Assembly (NCBI GenBank): GCA_005240025.1
Contig: SBBK01000004.1
Coordinates: 1-5,942, forward strand
Direction of reading: 5' to 3'
DNA from: an archaeon
GTDB taxonomy: Archaea; Thermoproteota; Nitrososphaeria; Nitrososphaerales; Nitrosopumilaceae
Length of the DNA stretch: 5,942 bases
In this document: positions 1 to 5,370 of the stretch, in pieces
How positions within the stretch are numbered: position 1 is the stretch's first letter
Layout: every line of letters starts with the position of its first letter
Notes under the pieces: model-generated
Database searches by the model: none
What the model was told of the DNA's origin: nothing
What the model saw: only the letters and a program-made list of their open reading frames with translations
Program-made: the position numbers and the translations under genes

Positions 1-385
1 CTCCAATTGTTTTACTTGTTCCTGATGAAAATCGCGGTCCTGCTATATTCATAAATCTGCCACCACTTCCGGCATACATACTATATCCAATAGAGTCAGA
101 TACTCGATGAGTATTCATGACAACAACATCGTCAAGATCTTGAAGTAATATGTAACCTAATACCGTATTATTGATTAAATCAACTCTCATAATTCTATAA
201 TTAGAAATTCCAAGCATCTCTATAGCTTTTTTTCTTATAAATCCTTGAGTGATATTATAACTCCAAAGTAATTCCTCTCCATTAGAGAGATTAACCGAAT
301 TTGGGTTGATGTTGACATTTTTTACAACCCCATCTTCAGAAAAGCTTATTTTTGTTTGAATATTATGATCTTGTCCAATACTCAT
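1..385 (-). CDS. Hypothetical protein, N-terminal part (C-terminus outside the window)
   Basis: I read this open frame directly on the minus strand. It runs 128 codons without a stop from an ATG at 385 and leaves the window at position 1. It begins MSIGQDHNIQTKISFSEDG. The first in-frame stop upstream is a TAG about 13 codons back, with no ATG, GTG or TTG between, so the start is well bounded. No signal peptide or membrane segment is visible. The middle is strand-rich (around residues 62-92, with NYRIMRVDL, then GYILLQDLDDVVVMN), followed by a Gly/Ser-rich stretch (YAGSGGRF and FSSGTSKTIG). By eye the 'NYRI...DLDDVVVMN' run resembles bacterial PH-like (bPH) membrane-associated domains of archaeal hypothetical proteins. 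That is an inference without alignment support. The frame is much more AT-rich than the neighbouring EF-2 gene. Function not recognised. Confidence 0.7.
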   Translation of the reverse strand, partial: MSIGQDHNIQTKISFSEDGVVKNVNINPNSVNLSNGEELLWSYNITQGFIRKKAIEMLGISNYRIMRVDLINNTVLGYILLQDLDDVVVMNTHRVSDSIGYSMYAGSGGRFMNIAGPRFSSGTSKTIG

Positions 386-402
386 TATGTGATGTTTTGT
401 GT

Positions 403-413
403 GGTATAAAATT
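403..413 (-). promoter_or_regulatory. Possible TATA box for the left-edge hypothetical gene
   Basis: On the minus strand the sequence reads AATTTTATACC. Its TTTTATA core is centred about 23 bases before the ATG at 385. This is slightly closer than the usual archaeal TATA-to-TSS distance but compatible with a leaderless transcript. There is no Shine-Dalgarno sequence between it and the start. The surrounding DNA is AT-rich, so a chance match is possible. Confidence 0.35.
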
Positions 414-466
414 AAGATTTTCTAGTGCATTGTCTAAATTCATGTGTAAAACGGGGGAAACCATTT

Positions 467-2659
467 TTACTCGCTGTCTACAAACTCATCCGCAGTCGGA
501 GGCTCCGGCGCAAGCCCCTTTCTCTTTCGAATGTCGGCAACCAGAGTTGCCGCAATCGACTTTGGAATCGGCGTCCACGCCTTAAAGTGCGTGTTCCACA
601 TTGCCTTTCCTGCCGTCTGTCCCCTCATGGTTTCGGACAGATCAAATGTCTCAGAGGCAGGAACCTCGCCTGTGACAATGCTGGTGATTCCTTTTTGCTG
701 CATATCAAGTACTTTGCCGCGTTTTCCAGAAAGAACGGTTGCCACGTCTCCAATCATGTCCTGCGGGACGCGGACCTCGATCCCAAGCATCGGCTCCAGC
801 ATCATTGGTTGGGCCTTGAGCATTGCGCCCATACAGGCCCGCCTTGATGCAGGACTGAGCTGTGAGAGCCCCCTGTGTGCAGGATCTTCGTGGGGCACAA
901 AGTGAGTGAATGTAAATTTGCAGTTTCGCACCTGTTCCTTTGCCAGCGGGCCCTCCTTCATGACATCATCAAATCCCGACAGGATGGAATCGGTGGATTC
1001 CTGGATAAACTGAACGCCCTTGGTCCCGTTGAGAAAGACGTTGCCTCGCGGGTCGAACTTCATTACGCTTTTTGCAATGTCGGCGTCCCATCCCTTGTTG
1101 CGCAAAATTGTCGCCACCTCTTTTTTGTCCTTCATTTCCGAGAGCTGACCAGCTCGAATCATGTCGGCAATCTCCGGCTCAAGGGGCTCGACCTTCATGA
1201 AAATCTTGTTGTGACGGTTTGGCGATTTTGACATTACCACCTCGGAGCTGCCCAGAATCGTCTCCCTGTAGTTGATGAGTGGCTGCGATGTCACTATTTG
1301 GAGTCCGGCATCGGCAATCAGTGCTGTCGCAATTTCAAGATGCAGTACCCCCATTCCGGCAATTACCGTCTCTCCGCTTTCCTCGTTTATCTTGACTACC
1401 AGATTCGGGTCCTCAATTGTCAGCCTTCGGAGCACCTCTACTAGCTTTGGCAGATCCTTTGGATGCTTGGGTTCCACCGCTATTTGTACAACCGGCTCAG
1501 AGACATACTGGATTCCCTCAAAAATCTGAACGTCCTTGACTGACGAGAGGGTCTGGCCTGCCCTGGCCTCGTTGAGTCCCAAAAGTGCTGGGATGTTTCC
1601 GGCCCCAAGCTCGCCTACCATTTCTCTTTGGCTTCCCATGAAAAAGTTGACAGACTGGATCTTGCCCTCGCGCTTGCTGTCAATAAGATGGACGGGCTGG
1701 CCGTCCCTGAGTGTGCCTGAAAACAGTCTTCCAATCGCAACAGGTCCTGCGGCAGGGTCCATTGCCATGTTTACAATCATCATGACTGCAGGTCCTGTGT
1801 CGTCGCAGTTTAGAATCGATTTTCCAATGTCGGATTCCAGATCACCCTTCCAGATTTTTGGAATCCTGTATTTTTGCGCAACGTGTGGCGGCGGGTGGTG
1901 TTTTACCACCATACCAAGGACTGCCTCTGCAAGGGGCGCCTTTTTTGCCAGATCGTCTACGCTTCCGCCCTCGGCATATGCCGCATAAATGTCCTTAAAC
2001 GATATTCCCTTTTCCTTCATGACGTCAATGTTAAATCCCCACCTGTCCTTTGCTGAGCCAAACGAGACGCTGCCGTCCTGGATTGAGACCTTCCATTTGT
2101 CCCGGTATTCCGGTTCTGCATAGGTGTCGATCAGTCCGTTAAATGTAGTGATTATGTTTGCAAGCCATTCCTGCATTTTGTCAGGCGGCAGTCTCAGCTC
2201 CTTTATGAGGCGGTCTATTTTGTTGATGTACAAAACCGGCCTTACGCGCTCCTCGAGTGCCTGCCTTGTCACTGTCTCAGTTTGCGTCATTATCCCCTCC
2301 ACAGAGTCCGACACCACGACTGCACCGTCTATCGCCCGAAGACTGCGCGTGACCCGGCCGGTAAAGTCGATGTGGCCTGGCGTGTCTATCATGTTTATTA
2401 CATATTCCCTGCCGCCCTGCTCAAAAAGCAGGGTGACGTTTGCCTGAACTATGGTCATCTGCCTGTCCTGCTCCAGCTTCATGGAGTCCAGTGCGAGTGC
2501 GCGCCCTGCCATCTGGGGCGAGATTATTCCGGCATATCCCAGGAGACTGTCACTCATGGTGGTCTTTCCGTGGTCTACGTGGGCAATTACCCCAAAGTTC
2601 CTGATGTTGTCTTTGTTTTTGATTATCTTTAAGATCTGTTCTGTTGCCTTGAATTTCAT
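467..2659 (-). CDS. fusA: Translation elongation factor 2 (aEF-2, GTPase)
   Basis: This is a 730-residue protein, full length for archaeal EF-2. It is the cytosolic GTPase that moves tRNA and mRNA through the ribosome after peptide transfer. GTPase motifs are all present: G1 AHVDHGKTT (26-34), switch I/G2 RQMTI with Thr69, G3 DTPGH (92-96), G4 NKID (146-149) and G5 GSAK (201-204). Domain II and III sequences follow (about 280-470), then domain IV with the HEDPAHRGLSQ loop, where His595 is the expected diphthamide site and His590 matches the conserved second histidine five residues earlier. The end is a basic RKRKGL helix and an acidic tail. Switch I reads RQMTI where most EF-2 proteins have RGITI. 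The ATG at 2659 is preceded by a TATA-like box and no Shine-Dalgarno. The gene appears to be its own transcription unit, 63 bases after the SIS gene on the same strand. Confidence 0.98.
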   Translation of the reverse strand: MKFKATEQILKIIKNKDNIRNFGVIAHVDHGKTTMSDSLLGYAGIISPQMAGRALALDSMKLEQDRQMTIVQANVTLLFEQGGREYVINMIDTPGHIDFTGRVTRSLRAIDGAVVVSDSVEGIMTQTETVTRQALEERVRPVLYINKIDRLIKELRLPPDKMQEWLANIITTFNGLIDTYAEPEYRDKWKVSIQDGSVSFGSAKDRWGFNIDVMKEKGISFKDIYAAYAEGGSVDDLAKKAPLAEAVLGMVVKHHPPPHVAQKYRIPKIWKGDLESDIGKSILNCDDTGPAVMMIVNMAMDPAAGPVAIGRLFSGTLRDGQPVHLIDSKREGKIQSVNFFMGSQREMVGELGAGNIPALLGLNEARAGQTLSSVKDVQIFEGIQYVSEPVVQIAVEPKHPKDLPKLVEVLRRLTIEDPNLVVKINEESGETVIAGMGVLHLEIATALIADAGLQIVTSQPLINYRETILGSSEVVMSKSPNRHNKIFMKVEPLEPEIADMIRAGQLSEMKDKKEVATILRNKGWDADIAKSVMKFDPRGNVFLNGTKGVQFIQESTDSILSGFDDVMKEGPLAKEQVRNCKFTFTHFVPHEDPAHRGLSQLSPASRRACMGAMLKAQPMMLEPMLGIEVRVPQDMIGDVATVLSGKRGKVLDMQQKGITSIVTGEVPASETFDLSETMRGQTAGKAMWNTHFKAWTPIPKSIAATLVADIRKRKGLAPEPPTADEFVDSE

Positions 2660-2686
2660 ATTTGATTCAAGTCCTAGGCAGAGGGG

Positions 2687-2693
2687 TATTAAA
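2687..2693 (-). promoter_or_regulatory. TATA box of the EF-2 gene
   Basis: The minus strand reads TTTAATA here, centred about 31 bases upstream of the EF-2 ATG at 2659. With archaeal spacing, transcription would start some 4-5 bases before the ATG, giving a near-leaderless mRNA. The short leader (ending GAATCAAAT) has no Shine-Dalgarno-like sequence. It lies between the SIS terminator and EF-2, which supports independent transcription of EF-2. Confidence 0.6.
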
Positions 2694-2700
2694 TCTTGTC

Positions 2701-2720
2701 AAAAAAATGTGCAAATTTGC
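2701..2720 (-). terminator. Palindrome plus T7 terminator after the SIS gene
   Basis: Just downstream of the SIS stop codon, the minus strand reads through the perfect 10-base palindrome GCAAATTTGC (2711-2720) and then a run of seven T (2707-2701). Archaeal RNA polymerase terminates at T-runs. The palindrome may be incidental. The position, immediately before the EF-2 TATA box, fits termination of the upstream gene. Confidence 0.55.
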
Positions 2721-2722
2721 AA

Positions 2723-3616
2723 TCAATAGATCATGTGCGAGCTTGCGTTGCGGATTTTTTTGCGTGTCACAAAGTAACAGTTGCGGAGCCGTCTTTGTTT
2801 TGCATTGTATAACGCAAGGTGCTGCGAAAAAAACGTGTAAAATATGACCTGCGAGATTTTGTCACCGGTAGCCGATGGAATGTGCACGTTTAGCCCGAGT
2901 TTTTTCAGATTCGCTGCAAGCCTTGCGTTGTGTTTGTTTTTTTCCTCAAATACAATTATGGTGTCGTGCGGTTTTGCGCAAAAAAGCTCCATGTGGGAAA
3001 ACTGCTCCGTTCTGGCATAGTGTGCAGGCAAACCCAGCACCTCGTAGAGTTTTGCTGCAGCATACATGGCTACAGGATAGGTGTGCTGGTTTCCCAAAAA
3101 GAAGGTGTTGTGTTTTAGCTTGATTTGGGCCTGTTGCACCGCTTTTTGGTAGAGCGCAGCCACATTTTTTATTTTGATTCTACCTGCAAGATTCAGGCAC
3201 GCAATTGCGCTGGCCAAAAACCCGACCGTTCCGGCAGTCTGGACTCCTGCGTCATGGTATTGCAGGGGGATAATTTTTTTACATGCTTTTGCAAGTGGCG
3301 ATGCGGTGTTTTTTGTGATGGCAGTCGAGTTTGTGTTTTTTGCCGCTGCGATATTTGATGTGGTGCGGCCGGAAACTGAGACAAAGTAGACTGATTTTTT
3401 GCCGGCAAGCCCCGGGTTTTTTGCAAGCTCGAGTGGATCCATGGAACGTACCCTGTAGTCGGAAAACGACTCTGCAAGCATGGCGGCCGCAAGTGAGTCT
3501 CCGCTTCCGCATATGATCGTGTTTTTTTGATGACGTGTAGAAAGCGGTTTCATTGTCTTTATGTCCATGATGAGCTGCGATTCAATGTCAGATTCTAACG
3601 CCCTGATTGTATTCAT
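2723..3616 (-). CDS. SIS-domain protein, putative sugar-phosphate isomerase
   Basis: This 297-residue protein has two sugar-isomerase (SIS) domains and is probably cytosolic. The first domain carries a phosphosugar-binding glycine loop CGSGDSLAAA (about 36-45) and the Ser-rich motif SVSGRTTSN (about 80-88). The second has FLGNQHTYPVAMYAAAKLYE (about 163-182) and EQFSHMELF (194-202), which resembles the Glu/His active-site region of archaeal bifunctional phosphoglucose/phosphomannose isomerases (Glu194, His198, Glu200 here). The usual GMGGSGI loop and HNE motif of that family are not exactly kept, so the substrate is uncertain. I chose the ATG at 3616 because a TATA-like CTAATAA is centred 28 bases upstream; an in-frame GTG at 3634 would add six residues but lacks a suitably placed TATA box. 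It is transcribed divergently from the MqnD-family gene and ends in a T-run terminator. Confidence 0.85.
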   Translation of the reverse strand: MNTIRALESDIESQLIMDIKTMKPLSTRHQKNTIICGSGDSLAAAMLAESFSDYRVRSMDPLELAKNPGLAGKKSVYFVSVSGRTTSNIAAAKNTNSTAITKNTASPLAKACKKIIPLQYHDAGVQTAGTVGFLASAIACLNLAGRIKIKNVAALYQKAVQQAQIKLKHNTFFLGNQHTYPVAMYAAAKLYEVLGLPAHYARTEQFSHMELFCAKPHDTIIVFEEKNKHNARLAANLKKLGLNVHIPSATGDKISQVIFYTFFSQHLALYNAKQRRLRNCYFVTRKKIRNASSHMIY

Positions 3617-3640
3617 GAATCTGGTTTTGCGCACATCATG

Positions 3641-3647
3641 TTATTAG
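3641..3647 (-). promoter_or_regulatory. TATA-like box of the SIS gene
   Basis: The minus strand reads CTAATAA, centred about 28 bases upstream of the ATG at 3616. This predicts a start of transcription at or next to that ATG, hence a leaderless mRNA. It is the main reason for preferring the ATG over the GTG at 3634. The match to a strong TATA consensus is only moderate. Confidence 0.4.
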
Positions 3648-3669
3648 TGTTGCAAAAAAAATCAGCATG

Positions 3670-3676
3670 TTATTTA
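3670..3676 (+). promoter_or_regulatory. TATA box of the MqnD-family gene
   Basis: TTATTTA is centred 27 bases before the ATG at 3700, the expected spacing for leaderless archaeal transcription. It lies inside a longer frame that could start at 3667, so that upstream ATG overlaps the promoter and is unlikely to be used. Together with the box at 3641-3647 it makes the 83-base gap a divergent promoter region. Confidence 0.6.
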
Positions 3677-3699
3677 TTGAGATTTTTTTAACGCACCAC

Positions 3700-4518
3700 A
3701 TGAGGATTACAGTTGGGCACACGCCAGACTCTGACGATGCATTCATGTTTTACGGAATGCTCACAGGCAAGGTACCATCCAGTGATTTTACCATACAGCA
3801 CGTAATTGACGACATCGAGGCATTGAACAGAAGGGCATTAAAATCCGAACTTGACGTCACTGCCGTTTCCGTCCATGCATGCGCGTATCTGCCAGACTAT
3901 ACCATTTTGAGGAGTGGCGGGAGCTTTGGCATCGGATACGGGCCAATCGTGGTCTCAACCAAACCGGTCCACCTTGAAAGATCAAAAATTGCAGTGCCTG
4001 GCAAAATGACGTCTGCATTTTTGCTCTTGCAGCTAATGATTGGCAGGTTTGATTATGTGGAGATGAACTTTAGTGACATACCTGCGGCAGTTCGCGCAGG
4101 AATGGCAGATGCAGGACTGGTAATACACGAGACCCAGTTGTCGTATGTGCAAGAAGGCCTCACAAAAATTCTCGATGTCGGGGAGTGGTGGGACAGGACA
4201 ACCGGCGGACTGCCAGTTCCCCTTGGGACAAACATCATGAGCGACAGATTTGACAGATCCACGATACGGAAATTCGATGACTTTCTCCAAAAATCAATCC
4301 AGTATGGTCTGGACCACTTTGAGGACGCCCTGGACTATTCCATGAAATATGGCAGGGGCAAGTCACCAGACCTAATCAAAAAGTTTGTCAAAATGTACGT
4401 AAATGATGTCACAGTAGAGATGGGCAAACAAGGCGAAGCAGCAATACGCCGATTCTTTGAGATGGCGCAGGGCAAAGGTATGATCGAACCGTTTTCTCTT
4501 AAAATCAGCACGAGGTAG
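3700..4518 (+). CDS. mqnD: MqnD-family protein (1,4-dihydroxy-6-naphthoate synthase-like)
   Basis: This 272-residue protein belongs to the MqnA/MqnD periplasmic-binding-protein-like fold family, whose MqnD members convert cyclic dehypoxanthinyl futalosine to 1,4-dihydroxy-6-naphthoate in the futalosine route to menaquinone. Visible family features are the N-terminal GHTPDSDDAFMFYGM (6-20), the glycine-rich SGGSFGIGYGPIVVS (72-86), TSAFLLLQL (104-112), GLVIHE (139-144) with His143 matching the catalytic histidine of MqnD, and LPVPLG (171-176). No signal peptide is seen, so it is an enzyme-type rather than a secreted binding protein. The start at 3700 is preferred over 3667 because it aligns with the family N-terminus and has a TATA box 27 bases upstream. 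No other menaquinone gene is in the window, so the pathway role is inferred from family alone; a related substrate is possible. Confidence 0.85.
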   Translation: MRITVGHTPDSDDAFMFYGMLTGKVPSSDFTIQHVIDDIEALNRRALKSELDVTAVSVHACAYLPDYTILRSGGSFGIGYGPIVVSTKPVHLERSKIAVPGKMTSAFLLLQLMIGRFDYVEMNFSDIPAAVRAGMADAGLVIHETQLSYVQEGLTKILDVGEWWDRTTGGLPVPLGTNIMSDRFDRSTIRKFDDFLQKSIQYGLDHFEDALDYSMKYGRGKSPDLIKKFVKMYVNDVTVEMGKQGEAAIRRFFEMAQGKGMIEPFSLKISTR

Positions 4519-4519
4519 G

Positions 4520-4595
4520 GAAGCTAACACGAGCGCGTAGAACAGGTCACAGCGTTTCAGTACGTCACCACCTTGACTGTACCTGTGTTAGCTTC
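4520..4595. repeat. Perfect 11-base inverted repeat with 54-base loop
   Basis: GAAGCTAACAC at 4520-4530 is exactly complementary to GTGTTAGCTTC at 4585-4595. A second, competing pair lies inside it: ACAGGT at 4542-4547 and ACCTGT at 4581-4586. It begins two bases after the MqnD-family stop codon. It could be a transcript-end hairpin, a small RNA, or the ends of a small degenerate element. The 76-base span and 7-base outer stem recall a tRNA, but no T-arm or U8 is present. Confidence 0.6.
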
Positions 4596-4754
4596 AGCAG
4601 GAATATGGTCATTTTCCAAGATAAAGTTGATCCGGCCCCATCTTTGAATCCGTTTAATGGTTTGGTAAAAACTGGACAACTGCATTCATGTCTCCCCAAA
4701 GGCCCCGCAATTCCCAAACAGATGTTGAATCCGTCAGGCTGCCGTTTGGCCAAA
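4596..4754. other. Intergenic stretch, no convincing gene; possible decayed coding
   Basis: Three short frames cross this stretch. A 59-codon plus frame runs from an ATG at 4605 to a TAA at 4782. A 62-codon minus frame covers 4753-4565. A 42-codon minus frame runs from an ATG at 4685 to a stop at 4557 and ends IPAEANTGTVKVVTY, which looks protein-like. None has a recognisable domain, and none has a promoter at good spacing. The 10-base direct repeat TTGAATCCGT occurs at 4644 and 4725. The region may be remnant DNA of a lost gene, but nothing here is firmly supported. Confidence 0.3.
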
Positions 4755-4762
4755 TTCTATAA
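4755..4762 (+). promoter_or_regulatory. TATA box of the small membrane-protein gene
   Basis: TTCTATAA is centred about 29 bases before the ATG at 4788. This predicts transcription beginning within a few bases of the start codon. The spacer has no Shine-Dalgarno sequence close to the start, as for the other genes here. Confidence 0.55.
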
Positions 4763-4787
4763 GGGAGACGGCCATTCTCTTTAATTG

Positions 4788-5063
4788 ATGCCAGTCGACA
4801 AAAAAATCCTCGGTGGCGGCCTTGCAATGCTATGTGTCGGCATTGTGTTTTTGATATATTTCAACACGGCACTGCCCGTTTGGGAGCGCGGGATGACAGA
4901 GGAGCAGTCCGCCCAGGTGGTCACAAAGCAGCGAGAATTCAGGGACTACTCCAATCTGGCTGGAATGCTTGCGGGGATTGGATTTTTGCTGGTACTGATT
5001 AGCTTTGGCGCAAAAAGGAAAAAAGGCGGGGCAAAGGCAATAGAAAAAAAACCGCCGGCCTGA
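4788..5063 (+). CDS. Small conserved-type membrane protein with two transmembrane segments
   Basis: This 91-residue protein has two clear hydrophobic segments, about residues 7-26 (ILGGGLAMLCVGIVFLIYF) and 56-74 (NLAGMLAGIGFLLVLISFG). They are separated by a polar loop of about 30 residues rich in Glu, Gln and Arg. The N-terminus (VDKK) and the C-terminal tail (KRKKGGAKAIEKK) are basic, so by the positive-inside rule both ends face the cytoplasm and the loop faces outward. I chose ATG 4788 rather than the adjacent in-frame TTG at 4785. A TATA box about 29 bases upstream and codon use similar to EF-2 support a real gene. No domain is recognised and no function can be assigned; the size and layout suit a small accessory membrane protein. 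Confidence 0.75.
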   Translation: MPVDKKILGGGLAMLCVGIVFLIYFNTALPVWERGMTEEQSAQVVTKQREFRDYSNLAGMLAGIGFLLVLISFGAKRKKGGAKAIEKKPPA

Positions 5064-5067
5064 AAAG

Positions 5068-5074
5068 TTTTAAG
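5068..5074 (+). promoter_or_regulatory. TATA box of the broken thiamine-binding gene
   Basis: TTTTAAG is centred about 26 bases upstream of the GTG at 5097. The spacing is right for leaderless transcription, so the promoter of the disrupted gene appears intact and supports GTG as its original start. Confidence 0.5.
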
Positions 5075-5096
5075 CAAATCCGGATCACACTGATTT

Positions 5097-5325
5097 GTGA
5101 TTCACGCAGAAATAATCATCCACCCGATTGGAACAGATTCGACAAACCTGAGTTTTTTTGTGGCAAGGGCAATCGACTTCATAAAAAAACTCAAAACAAT
5201 ACACCGACTTACCCCCTATGGGAACCATTCCAGAACATACATGTAAGGCACTTGCCGCATTTTACAACATTCCGATATTGGTCAGAAAGACTTTACTCAA
5301 GGACAGTGTGGGAAACCCAAGTTAG
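5097..5325 (+). pseudogene. Broken MTH1187/YkoF-type thiamine-binding protein gene
   Basis: Read from the GTG at 5097, the frame encodes HAEIIIHPIGTDSTNLSFF and then VARAIDFIKKLKTIHRLTP before ending at a TAA at 5244. This matches the N-terminal half of the MTH1187/DUF77 family (roughly 100 residues; proposed thiamine-binding, ferredoxin-like fold), including the P-GT-ST start and the LTPMGT motif. LTP is read in the first frame, but MGT lies in the next one: the family reading LTPMGTIPE is restored by removing one C from the CCCCC run at 5212-5216. The second frame continues as HTCKALAAFYNIPILVRKTL and stops at 5323. This is only weakly like the family's last helix and strand, and the total of about 75 residues is short, so an internal deletion is also likely. 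A sequencing error in the C run could explain the frameshift but not the short length. Confidence 0.7.
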
Positions 5326-5332
5326 AGTAATT

Positions 5333-5370
5333 CTTATATCTCTGTATATACTAATATACAATTGTATACA
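5333..5370 (+). promoter_or_regulatory. Promoter and palindromic operator of the toxin-antitoxin operon
   Basis: TGTATAT (5343-5349) and ATATACA (5354-5360) form a perfect 7-base inverted repeat around ACTA, and the perfect palindrome TGTATACA follows at 5363-5370, touching the ATG. The half-site TGTATA or its complement therefore occurs four times in 28 bases. TATA candidates are CTTATAT at 5333-5339 and the TATATA inside the first half-site. RelB-type antitoxins bind such palindromes to repress their own operon, so autoregulation is a reasonable inference. Confidence 0.6.

Noticed and set aside
467..2659. Many open frames on the plus strand opposite EF-2
   Set aside because: They are antisense shadows of a full-length, clearly conserved gene and carry no recognisable domains.
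3617..3634. GTG start extending the SIS protein by six residues
   Set aside because: There is no TATA-like sequence about 26 bases upstream of it, whereas the ATG at 3616 has one; it remains possible.
3613..3639. Eight-codon minus micro-ORF overlapping the SIS start (ATGA overlap)
   Set aside because: With a leaderless transcript starting near 3616 it would not be in the mRNA; it is too short to judge.
3667..3699. Upstream ATG extending the MqnD-family protein by 11 residues
   Set aside because: The extension overlaps the best TATA box, and the family N-terminus begins at the second ATG (MRITVGHTPD).
4520..4596. tRNA-like span of about 76 bases with a 7-base outer stem (GAAGCTA/TAGCTTC)
   Set aside because: Position 8 is not T, no GTTCRA-type T-loop or 5-base T-stem is found before the 3' stem, and no plausible anticodon arm is seen.
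4565..4753. 62-codon minus-strand frame
   Set aside because: No family resemblance, no TATA box at the right distance, and it competes with two other equally weak frames.
4605..4784. 59-codon plus-strand frame ending just before the membrane-protein gene
   Set aside because: Its composition is Pro-rich with no recognisable domain, it has no promoter at good spacing, and it overlaps the TATA box of the next gene.
5097..5246. Calling the 49-codon frame a complete small gene
   Set aside because: It stops in the middle of a conserved family motif that continues in the next frame, so a disrupted gene explains it better.
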